DNA from: JANMEX01 sp049696015
Lineage (GTDB): Bacteria; Pseudomonadota; Alphaproteobacteria; Rhizobiales; Rhizobiaceae
Assembly: GCA_049696015.1 (NCBI GenBank)
Contig: JBAVTG010000107.1
Location: 1 to 5,006, forward strand
Reading direction: 5' to 3'
Length of the DNA stretch: 5,006 nt
Part shown: positions 1 to 5,006 of the stretch, one piece after another
Numbering within the stretch: position 1 is the stretch's first letter
Layout of the letters: every line of letters begins with the position of its first letter
The notes under the pieces: generated by a model
The model's database searches: none
Seen by the model: only the letters and a program-made list of their open reading frames with translations
Told to the model about the DNA's origin: nothing
Program-made: the position numbers and the translations under genes

Positions 1-1118
1 CCGCAAATGAGCCGGGCGAGCGTCGATTTTCCTGCGCCGCTGGGTCCGACAAGGCCAACCGACATGCCGGCAGGAATGCGGAATGACAGGCGCTTGATCA
101 AGGGATCCTGCGTTTTCCTGCCCGGCGGGAAATAGATCACATCCTCAACCGTAATGTCGCCTTTGGGTTCGGGCAGGTCCATTTTTGCACTGGTGATCGA
201 CCCGGTTTCCGCCAACGCCTTGTTCAGCCTTTGCCAGGCAAGCCGCGCATCGAAAATCTGCCGCCAGCCGGCCACCAGCTGGTCTATCGGCTGCAGCGCC
301 CGGCCGGAAACCATGGATGTGGCAAAGATCATGCCCGGCGTCAGGTCTCCGCCGACAACCAGCCACGCGCCGACGCCCATGATGGCGATCTGAAGCAGCA
401 GGCGCACCGACCGCGACAACCCGCCATACCAGGAGTTGATGGCGGTGGACTGGTCGATCGACTGCAGTGTTTGCGCCTGCGCCGCACCCCAGACGCCGAC
501 CGTGTTGCGGATCATGCCCATGGCGCGGATGGTCTCGGCGCTGCGCACAACGGCCTGCGCATGGGACATGGCTTTCATGCCGTTTTCAGACGTTTTCTTG
601 CCTAAGTCATCCACGCCTCGCTGGTTTGCCCAGGCAATCAGCGTCACGAGAATCAAACCGAACAAGGTCAGCCAGAACAGATAGGGATGAATCAGCACCA
701 ACAGCAGCAGGAATACCGGCACAAATGGCAGGTCAAACAGGCTTTGCAGCACGCGCGACGAGACGAAATTGCGCACCGTGGCCAGATCGCGCAGCGGCTG
801 CGTGTCGCCGGCTTCCGCGTTTTGCCCATAAGCGCCTGCCAGAAATGCCTCGGCGCCAAGCTCACTCTCAAGCCGGACGGCCAGTCTTGATGCATAGAGC
901 TGGCGAAAAACCTCCAACAGGCCGAGCACAATGATCGCCGCCAGCGTGATCAGCGACAGGAACACCAGCGTGTCCACACTGGCGGAGGTCAGCACCCGGT
1001 CATAGACTTGCAGCATGTAGAGCGGCTGCGTCAGCATCAGCACGCTGATCACCAGCGAGATAATGCCAATGTCGAACATGCCCCTGTACAAGAATTTACG
1101 CACTGCCTGTATGGTCAT
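1..1118 (-). CDS. Type I secretion system ABC transporter (permease-ATPase), PrtD family, 3' part beyond window
   Basis: Inner-membrane exporter subunit of a type I secretion system. This family couples ATP hydrolysis to export of unfolded RTX-type or similar proteins through an HlyD-like adaptor and a TolC-like outer-membrane channel. The 372 visible codons show a short cytoplasmic start, then hydrophobic segments at roughly residues 15-35, 50-70, 130-163 and 236-258, and the family hallmark QPLYMLQVYDRVL at 31-43. The nucleotide-binding domain begins near 320, with Walker A GPSGAGKST at 358-366. The window ends there, so Q-loop, signature and Walker B are not seen. No N-terminal C39 peptidase domain is present, which fits PrtD rather than bacteriocin exporters. 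The full protein should be about 550-600 residues. The ATG start has only a weak AAGG four bases upstream; an in-frame TTG 36 bases further upstream is less attractive. The substrate cannot be told; an HlyD-type adaptor gene would be expected next, outside the window. Confidence 0.93.
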   Translation of the reverse strand, partial: MTIQAVRKFLYRGMFDIGIISLVISVLMLTQPLYMLQVYDRVLTSASVDTLVFLSLITLAAIIVLGLLEVFRQLYASRLAVRLESELGAEAFLAGAYGQNAEAGDTQPLRDLATVRNFVSSRVLQSLFDLPFVPVFLLLLVLIHPYLFWLTLFGLILVTLIAWANQRGVDDLGKKTSENGMKAMSHAQAVVRSAETIRAMGMIRNTVGVWGAAQAQTLQSIDQSTAINSWYGGLSRSVRLLLQIAIMGVGAWLVVGGDLTPGMIFATSMVSGRALQPIDQLVAGWRQIFDARLAWQRLNKALAETGSITSAKMDLPEPKGDITVEDVIYFPPGRKTQDPLIKRLSFRIPAGMSVGLVGPSGAGKSTLARLIC

Positions 1119-1149
1119 GGGGCCTTGCCTGAAGGAATCGTCACATTTT

Positions 1150-1163
1150 CGCAACCGGTTGCG
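1150..1163. promoter_or_regulatory. Perfect 14-bp palindrome, candidate operator (LacI-family-like)
   Basis: CGCAACCGGTTGCG is identical to its own reverse complement. It lies 31 bp upstream of the secretion ATPase ATG and just downstream of the predicted -10 box, about where transcription would start. The central CG flanked by AAC/GTT resembles operators of LacI/GalR-family repressors, which are even palindromes with a central CG. The palindrome is seen directly; the regulator type is inferred from resemblance and no regulator gene is visible. Confidence 0.45.
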
Positions 1164-1170
1164 CGCTGGC

Positions 1171-1198
1171 AGGATAGGCGGTGGGCACAATTATGCAA
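1171..1198 (-). promoter_or_regulatory. Possible sigma-70-type promoter for the secretion ATPase gene
   Basis: Read on the minus strand, TTGCAT (1198-1193) and TATCCT (1176-1171) are separated by 16 bp. Both boxes are imperfect matches to consensus. The position, about 50 bp upstream of the ATG and directly before the palindrome at 1150-1163, is what makes it plausible. The -35 box overlaps one arm of the inverted repeat at 1195-1215. Confidence 0.25.
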
Positions 1199-1215
1199 GC
1201 GCCGTGGTCGCTTGC
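1195..1215. terminator. Inverted repeat, possible weak terminator after ung
   Basis: GCAAGCG (1195-1201) and CGCTTGC (1209-1215) form a perfect 7-bp stem with a 7-base loop, 41 bp past the ung stop codon. On the minus strand the stem is followed by ATAATT rather than a clean T tract; on the plus strand it is followed by CTTTTC. Its location fits ending of ung transcription, but the poor T tract makes termination uncertain. It could instead be a protein-binding repeat linked to the adjacent promoter. Confidence 0.35.
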
Positions 1216-1256
1216 CTTTTCGGTCACGGGCCCAAAGGCTTGCTTGGCGCGCCCTG

Positions 1257-1928
1257 TCACCATTGCACCGGTTCGCGCCCGTTATCGGCCAGAAACCTGT
1301 TGGCTTCCGAAAAATGGCCGCAGCCCAGGAAGCCGCGATGGGCAGAAAGCGGCGACGGATGCGGCGCTTCCAGTATCAGGTGACGCTCCGCGTCAATCAG
1401 CGGGCGCTTTTTCTGTGCATGACTGCCCCACAGGAGAAAGACCGTTAGCGCTGTTTGGCCGCCAACATGGGCGATGATGGCATCGGTAATGGCTTCCCAT
1501 CCGCGCTTCTGGTGCGATCCCGCTTTTCCAGCTTCAACTGTCAACACCGAGTTCAACAACAACACCCCTTGATGGGCCCAGTGGTCCAGATTGCCCGAAG
1601 CGGGCGGGACAATGGCCAAGTCGCGTTGCAATTCCTTGTAGATGTTTTTCAGCGAAGGCGGTGGCTTAACGCCTGCCTGCACGGAAAAGGCGAGCCCGTG
1701 CGCTTGGCCCGCGCCATGATAGGGATCTTGCCCCAAAATGACAACGCGCACCTGAGCGGGCGAAACCAGTTCAAGCGCGCGAAACCATTGTTCTTGTTGT
1801 GGAAAAACGGCAATCCTGCGTTTTGTTATGCCGGCTAAATAAACTGCAAGGTCTTGCGCTTCTTGAGCCTGCAAAACCGGTGCAAGCACTGGTTCCCAAG
1901 CCTTGGGCACATCAAAAGCGGATTGCAT
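1257..1928 (-). CDS. ung: Uracil-DNA glycosylase, family 1
   Basis: Base-excision repair enzyme that hydrolyses the N-glycosidic bond of uracil in DNA, removing deaminated cytosine or misincorporated dUMP. The full set of family-1 motifs is present (numbered from the ATG): GQDPYHG at 66-72 with the water-activating Asp68, LAFSV at 79-83 with the uracil-stacking Phe81, LLLNSVLTV at 123-131 with the uracil-reading Asn126, and HPSPLS at 190-195 with catalytic His190 in the DNA-intercalating loop. The length of 223 residues is close to the 229 of E. coli Ung. The ATG lies 2 bases after the stop of the epimerase remnant, so the two are probably cotranscribed and ung translation may be coupled. A TTG two codons upstream (1934-1932) overlaps that stop as TTGA and has a GGAGG 11 bases before it, giving a 225-residue alternative; the start is therefore uncertain by two codons. 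Confidence 0.96.
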   Translation of the reverse strand: MQSAFDVPKAWEPVLAPVLQAQEAQDLAVYLAGITKRRIAVFPQQEQWFRALELVSPAQVRVVILGQDPYHGAGQAHGLAFSVQAGVKPPPSLKNIYKELQRDLAIVPPASGNLDHWAHQGVLLLNSVLTVEAGKAGSHQKRGWEAITDAIIAHVGGQTALTVFLLWGSHAQKKRPLIDAERHLILEAPHPSPLSAHRGFLGCGHFSEANRFLADNGREPVQW

Positions 1929-1930
1929 GG

Positions 1931-2200
1931 TCAATCAACATACAGCCTCCAATTGCGCTCTTCCTTGAAGCCGAGCACATCGCGGATTCTGGGCTTGGAA
2001 AATAATGCTTCAAACTCGCCGAGCACGCGGGTGAACGGCACATTGGGATAGTATTTGTCGGCCAGTTCCCGCGACGGGATGTTGGAAGAGACAGTATCAT
2101 TGGCCGCATTGAAGACCTGATAGCCCTTGTTGACCAGCCAAGGCAGCACATGCCGCCCTGCCTTGCCCGAGCCGCCGGTGAATGCAATGCGCTTGGCCAA
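1931..2200 (-). pseudogene. Internally deleted NAD-dependent epimerase/dehydratase (extended SDR) remnant, in frame
   Basis: An 89-codon ORF starting at TTG with a good GGGAG ribosome site 7 bases upstream. Residues 1-29 look like the start of an extended SDR: a first beta strand, the dinucleotide-binding glycine motif TGGSGKAGRHV (8-18) and helix plus strand up to GYQV. Residues 30-89 look like the very C-terminus of the same family: VFNAAND, then LGEFEALFS and IRDVLGFKEERNW, comparable to the ESLFSNRKARELLGF-type ends of NAD-dependent epimerases. The whole middle is absent, including the catalytic Ser/Thr and YxxxK and the substrate pocket. Intact members run to roughly 310-330 residues, so about 230 would be missing. 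The junction falls at GYQV (2125-2114), a sequence plausible in both halves of the parent, which suggests deletion between short direct repeats. It cannot be an active dehydrogenase or epimerase. It still opens the ung transcript and ends 2 bases before the ung ATG. The family call is from remembered family patterns. Confidence 0.72.
1946..1950 (-). promoter_or_regulatory. Shine-Dalgarno-like GGAGG upstream of ung, inside the remnant
   Basis: GGAGG lies within the last codons of the epimerase remnant, 11 bases before the TTG at 1934 and 17 bases before the ATG at 1928. The spacing is long but usable for TTG and too long for ATG. It is the only strong ribosome-binding match near the ung start and is the main argument for the TTG alternative. 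Confidence 0.4.
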
Positions 2201-2204
2201 GAAA

Positions 2205-2212
2205 CCTCTCCC
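2205..2212 (-). promoter_or_regulatory. Ribosome binding site of the epimerase remnant
   Basis: GGGAGAGG on the minus strand ends 4 bases before the TTG at 2200-2198; the GGGAG core is 7 bases away. It supports TTG as the true start of the parent epimerase gene, since no in-frame ATG lies nearby and the glycine motif begins only seven codons later. Confidence 0.6.
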
Positions 2213-2225
2213 GATCCGTTTCGTG

Positions 2226-2255
2226 CATAGACGCCATCATGCCCTCGCCGGTCAA
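2226..2255 (-). promoter_or_regulatory. Candidate promoter for the remnant-ung transcript
   Basis: On the minus strand TTGACC (2255-2250) and TCTATG (2231-2226) are spaced by 18 bp. The -35 box is a 5/6 match to TTGACA; the -10 is weak. Transcription would start near 2219, leaving a leader of about 19 bases that contains the ribosome site at 2205-2212. The promoter would be divergent from that of the tRNA. Confidence 0.35.
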
Positions 2256-2279
2256 CCTCAAGGCGCACTGATTTCGCGG

Positions 2280-2308
2280 TTGAAGCGGTTCGCCCGTTCC
2301 GCTAGAAG
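2280..2308 (+). promoter_or_regulatory. Promoter of tRNA-Arg
   Basis: TTGAAG (2280-2285) and TAGAAG (2303-2308) are separated by exactly 17 bp, with four of six matches in each box to the sigma-70 consensus. The -10 box ends 9 bases before the first tRNA base, so transcription would start only a few bases before the mature 5' end, as is usual for a tRNA gene transcribed alone. Confidence 0.55.
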
Positions 2309-2317
2309 CGCAAACAG

Positions 2318-2394
2318 GCACCCGTAGCTCAGTTGGATAGAGTGCTGGATTCCGAATCCAGAGGTCGCAGGTTCGAATCCTGCCGGGTGCGCCA
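2318..2394 (+). tRNA. tRNA-Arg, anticodon CCG
   Basis: A complete 77-base cloverleaf with encoded CCA. The acceptor stem GCACCCG (2318-2324) pairs with CGGGTGC (2384-2390), followed by discriminator G2391 and CCA 2392-2394. The D stem is GCTC with GAGT (one G-U pair). The anticodon stem CTGGA/TCCAG encloses loop TTCCGAA (2350-2356), which places anticodon CCG at 2352-2354, reading CGG arginine codons. The T stem GCAGG/CCTGC encloses TTCGAAT. No mispairs suggest decay. The CCA end touches the stop codon of the convergent glgX gene with no spacer, and no intrinsic terminator is evident in the bases that follow. Confidence 0.98.
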
Positions 2395-4404
2395 CTAACC
2401 CCTCGCTTTCCTGCCAACCTCAAACACCGCCACTGTATGGTCCGGCACGGCCCAGCCGCCATGTTCGCTGGTGATATGGCGTGTGGCCAGCGCCAGCTTC
2501 CATGTCTTGGCTCTGGGAAGTTTTGGCAGCGTCACATGCAGGCGGCCCTCGCTGCGGTTGATGACGACGGCAATCTGGTCGGCCTTCAGTTTGCCTTGCG
2601 CCGGTTTGATCAGGATAAGCCCGAGAAAGCGGTTTTCGCCGTCTTCCCAATTGGCGGTTTCCATGGGTAACCCATCGGCGCGGAACCAGACAATGTCCGC
2701 CTCGCCGCCAGCGGCGACCGGGCGGCCGGATAGGAGATCGCCGCTTTGCAGCGTCCGGTGGCGCTGGCGCAGCGCCGAGAGTTCAGCTGCGAAATCTTCC
2801 AGATCCGTATCACGGTGCGCCCAGTCGAGCCAGGTGACCTTGTTGTCTTGCGCATAGGCATTGTTGTTGCCTTTTTGCGTGCGGCCGAACTCGTCGCCTG
2901 CGGTGATCAGAGGCGTTCCGCGCGAGACAAGCAGGATGGCCAGCATTGCCTTGACGTCATCGATACGCTTGGCGCGAATGCCGGGCGCGGGCGTCTCGCC
3001 CTCGTGGCCATGGTTCCACGAGAAATTCTCGCCGTGGCCGTCGTGGTCATTCTCGCCATTGGCCAGATTGTGCTTGCGCTTGTAGGCTGCGATGTCATGC
3101 AGCGTCAGTCCGTCATGGGCGGCCAGAAAATTCACGGACCGGGTGGTTTCCGGATAATTTCCGAATACATCCGAAGAGCCGCTGATGCGTGTGGCAATGC
3201 TTGCGAGCGTGTGCGAATCGCCGCGCCAGAACCGGCGCACGTCATCGCGGTAGCGGTCGTTCCACTCGAGAAACTGTGGCGGAAACCGGCCAAGCTGATA
3301 GCCGCCGGGGCCAATGTCCCACGGTTCGGCAATCAGTGCGGCTTGCGACAGCAGCGGATCATGACGGATCGCCTCAAACAGCGGCGCATGCGGCGAAAAT
3401 CCCTTGCTGGTTCGTCCCAACGTGACAGCCAGATCAAAGCGGAACCCGTCCACCCCGCCGTTCAGTACCAAATGACGCAGAGAATGGATAACCAGATCGC
3501 GCACCGGCGCGCGCTCCACCGCCAATGTGTTGCCAGTGCCCGCATCATTGACAAGGGCGCCGGGTTCATCCGTGTGGTGGCGATAGTAAAGCGCATTGTC
3601 GAGGCCTCGCAGCGATAGCGTCGGCCCATGTAAGTCGCTTTCGCCAGTGTGGTTGACAACAATGTCCAGATAAAGCGCAATGCCTTGCCCGTGCAGCGCA
3701 TCGGCAACAGCCTTCAGATCGGCAATACCGCCCGGCGCCAACCGCGGGTCCAGCGCCATCAGAGACACGGGGTTGTAACCCCATGCGTTGGAAAGTCCGT
3801 ACGGTGCCAAATGGCGCTCGTCAATCCAGGCGTGAATTGGCATCAATTCAACTGCGGCCACACCCAATTTCTTGAAATGCGCCACGGATGCCGGATGGGC
3901 GATGGCCGTCAGCGTGCCGCGCAAGGCTTGCGGAATGTCCGGGTTGAGCATCGAAAACGCCTTCACCGGCACTTCATAGATAAGGCCGCCAGCGGCGGCG
4001 GTCAGCGGCGCGCGCGCTTGCGGTTTTGTGTCCGGGGCAAGGATGGATTTGGGCACAAAGGCGCGCGTGTCGATGCCTTTGGCCGCAAGATCGGGATGCC
4101 ATTGGAACGGCCGGTCGATTGCAGGCGCATAGGGGTCAACCAGGAGCTTGGAGATATCGAACCGGTGGCCGGCATGCGGCTCCCATGGGCCATCAGCGCG
4201 GTAGCCGTATTTCTGGCCAGGTTTCAGACCTTTAACCTGCGTGAAAAACCGGCCGCCCGGAACCCGATCCATCTCGATTCGTCTGGTCTCAAGGGTGCCT
4301 GCCTCGTCAAACAGGCAAAGCCAAAGCGCGTCCGCATGGTGCGAGACAACAGAAAAGCGCACGCCGTCGGCGTCGATCAGAATTCCAGGATGGACATGCT
4401 TCAT
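2395..4404 (-). CDS. glgX: Glycogen debranching enzyme (GH13 isoamylase-type)
   Basis: Cytoplasmic alpha-1,6-glucosidase that removes short branches from phosphorylase-trimmed glycogen. Its 669 residues compare with 657 in E. coli GlgX. An N-terminal CBM48-like beta domain covers about residues 8-95, with GYRADGPW at 67-74. The GH13 barrel shows all conserved regions: DIVVNH at 247-252, GFRFD at 320-324 with nucleophile Asp324, LIAEPWD at 357-363 with acid/base Glu360, and FLAAHDG at 426-432 with transition-state Asp431. GPTLSLRGLDNALYY (260-274) and GDEFGRTQKGNNNAYAQD (503-520) are typical of GlgX-type debranching enzymes. A C-terminal beta domain follows from about 570. The ATG overlaps the pgm stop as ATGA, which implies one transcript and coupled translation; there is no strong ribosome site of its own, only GGGGAA about 15 bases upstream. 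The stop abuts the tRNA gene. No key residue is missing. Confidence 0.96.
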   Translation of the reverse strand: MKHVHPGILIDADGVRFSVVSHHADALWLCLFDEAGTLETRRIEMDRVPGGRFFTQVKGLKPGQKYGYRADGPWEPHAGHRFDISKLLVDPYAPAIDRPFQWHPDLAAKGIDTRAFVPKSILAPDTKPQARAPLTAAAGGLIYEVPVKAFSMLNPDIPQALRGTLTAIAHPASVAHFKKLGVAAVELMPIHAWIDERHLAPYGLSNAWGYNPVSLMALDPRLAPGGIADLKAVADALHGQGIALYLDIVVNHTGESDLHGPTLSLRGLDNALYYRHHTDEPGALVNDAGTGNTLAVERAPVRDLVIHSLRHLVLNGGVDGFRFDLAVTLGRTSKGFSPHAPLFEAIRHDPLLSQAALIAEPWDIGPGGYQLGRFPPQFLEWNDRYRDDVRRFWRGDSHTLASIATRISGSSDVFGNYPETTRSVNFLAAHDGLTLHDIAAYKRKHNLANGENDHDGHGENFSWNHGHEGETPAPGIRAKRIDDVKAMLAILLVSRGTPLITAGDEFGRTQKGNNNAYAQDNKVTWLDWAHRDTDLEDFAAELSALRQRHRTLQSGDLLSGRPVAAGGEADIVWFRADGLPMETANWEDGENRFLGLILIKPAQGKLKADQIAVVINRSEGRLHVTLPKLPRAKTWKLALATRHITSEHGGWAVPDHTVAVFEVGRKARG

Positions 4405-5006
4405 GTGATAACGGACGGTTCCCCGCGGCCGGTTTTGGCCGTGATGCCCGCTATTGTATCGGCTGCCTTGATCAGATCGGCAAGCGCGCTTTGTGTCTCG
4501 AGTCCATGCCTGGCTGAATTGGGCTCGTAGCGCTCGATGTAAACCCGCAGCGTCGCCCCGGACGTGCCGGTTCCAGACAGCCGGTACACGACGCGCGAAC
4601 CGCCCTCGAACAGGATGCGGATGCCCTGGTTGGCGCTGACCGAACCGTCCACAGGATCAACGTAGGAAAAATCATCGGCAGTATCGACCACAAGCGCGCC
4701 GAATTTTTTGCCCGGCAGCGTTGCCATCGCCGTGCGCAGATCGGCCATCAAGGCGTTGGCGCGTTTGCTCTCGACCTCTTCGTAGTCATGGCGTGAATAA
4801 TAGTTGCGGCCATATTCGTGCCAATGCTCTTCAACAATGGCCTTCATGCTGATCCCGCGCACAGCAAGAATGTTGAGCCAAAGCAGAACCGCCCAGAGGC
4901 CGTCTTTTTCGCGCACATGGTCAGAGCCGGTGCCGGCGCTTTCTTCGCCGCAGATGGTGACCTTGCCGGCATCGAGCAAATTGCCGAAGAATTTCCAGCC
5001 TGTGGG
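4401..5006 (-). CDS. pgm: Phosphoglucomutase (alpha-D-glucose phosphate-specific), C-terminal part
   Basis: Interconverts glucose-1-phosphate and glucose-6-phosphate, linking glycogen and sugar-nucleotide synthesis to central metabolism. The 201 visible residues are the end of domain 3 and all of domain 4 of the eukaryotic-PGM1-like family, whose members are about 540 residues long. The sugar-binding loop GEESAGTGSDHVREKDG (20-36 of the visible part) and the phosphate-binding loop RLSGTGTSGATLRVY (142-156) are intact. The active-site serine loop and metal-binding loop lie beyond the right edge. The first base of the window's edge codon is 5006, so the reading frame is open there. The stop overlaps the glgX start by ATGA. 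In rhizobia pgm commonly sits between glgA and glgX in the glycogen operon, so glgA, glgC and glgB are expected further right, but they are not seen. Confidence 0.96.
   Translation of the reverse strand, partial: PTGWKFFGNLLDAGKVTICGEESAGTGSDHVREKDGLWAVLLWLNILAVRGISMKAIVEEHWHEYGRNYYSRHDYEEVESKRANALMADLRTAMATLPGKKFGALVVDTADDFSYVDPVDGSVSANQGIRILFEGGSRVVYRLSGTGTSGATLRVYIERYEPNSARHGLETQSALADLIKAADTIAGITAKTGRGEPSVIT

Noticed and set aside
467..934. Plus-strand 155-residue ORF and other frames at 145-934
   Set aside because: All are shadows of the secretion ATPase reading frame, which shows clear family motifs on the minus strand and runs unbroken from 1118 to the left edge.
1244..1251. GGCGCGCC octamer palindrome near the ung stop
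   Set aside because: A short self-complementary G/C run is expected in DNA of this composition and it partly flanks the ung stop; nothing suggests a binding site.
1008..1448. Plus-strand 146-residue ORF spanning the ung 3' end and the intergenic region
   Set aside because: It starts inside the secretion gene antisense, crosses the intergenic region and ends antisense to ung. It has no ribosome site or domain that I could identify.
2360..2394. tRNA-Arg 3' end as an attachment site of an integrated element
   Set aside because: tRNA-Arg genes are common integration targets, but no integrase, no second copy of the 3' end and no foreign-looking DNA is present; glgX follows at once.
2097..2462. 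Minus-strand 121-residue ORF containing RIRTCDLWIRNPALYPTELR
   Set aside because: That peptide is the translation of the antisense strand of a tRNA-Arg gene, a well-known source of false protein annotations. The ORF also overlaps the glgX 3' end and the epimerase remnant in another frame.
2746..3618. Plus-strand 290-residue ORF opposite glgX
   Set aside because: It lies entirely antisense to a glgX region with all GH13 motifs intact, has no recognisable domain, and is explained by strong third-position G/C bias that suppresses stops on the opposite strand.
3649..4530. Plus-strand 293-residue ORF opposite glgX and the end of pgm
   Set aside because: It is antisense to two well-supported coding genes and spans their junction. 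Its composition is rich in Arg, Gly and Gln, as expected of a shadow frame, and no motif is seen.

Overview
The window looks like ordinary chromosomal DNA of an alphaproteobacterium, most likely Hyphomicrobiales (Rhizobiales). The grounds are a GC-rich composition with strong third-position G/C bias, a pgm-glgX pair as found at the end of rhizobial glycogen operons, a PrtD-type secretion ATPase and an Arg(CCG) tRNA. The lineage is inferred from gene order and protein flavour, not from a phylogenetic marker. All protein genes lie on the minus strand; the only plus-strand gene is the tRNA.

In minus-strand transcription order (right to left): (1) the C-terminal 201 codons of phosphoglucomutase pgm (to 4401) run off the right edge. 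(2) glgX (4404-2395), a complete GH13 glycogen debranching enzyme, overlaps pgm by ATGA. Together they handle glycogen turnover: GlgX trims branches and Pgm interconverts glucose-1-phosphate and glucose-6-phosphate. (3) tRNA-Arg(CCG) (2318-2394, plus strand) ends exactly where the glgX stop codon begins; a good promoter lies just upstream of it. (4) A short ORF (2200-1931) joins the first ~29 residues of an NAD-dependent epimerase (extended SDR) directly to the last ~60 residues of the same fold, so it appears to be an in-frame internal-deletion remnant. (5) ung (1928-1257), complete family-1 uracil-DNA glycosylase, starts within a few bases of the remnant's stop. (6) After a 138-bp intergenic region comes the N-terminal 372 codons of a PrtD-family type I secretion ABC transporter (1118-1), truncated by the left edge just after Walker A. 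That intergenic region holds a possible hairpin, a weak promoter and a perfect 14-bp palindrome that resembles a LacI-family operator.

I found no mobile element, CRISPR array or obviously novel multi-gene system. The most notable signals are the internally deleted epimerase retained upstream of ung, and the palindrome in front of the secretion ATPase gene. The remaining long plus-strand ORFs are antisense shadows of the minus-strand genes.
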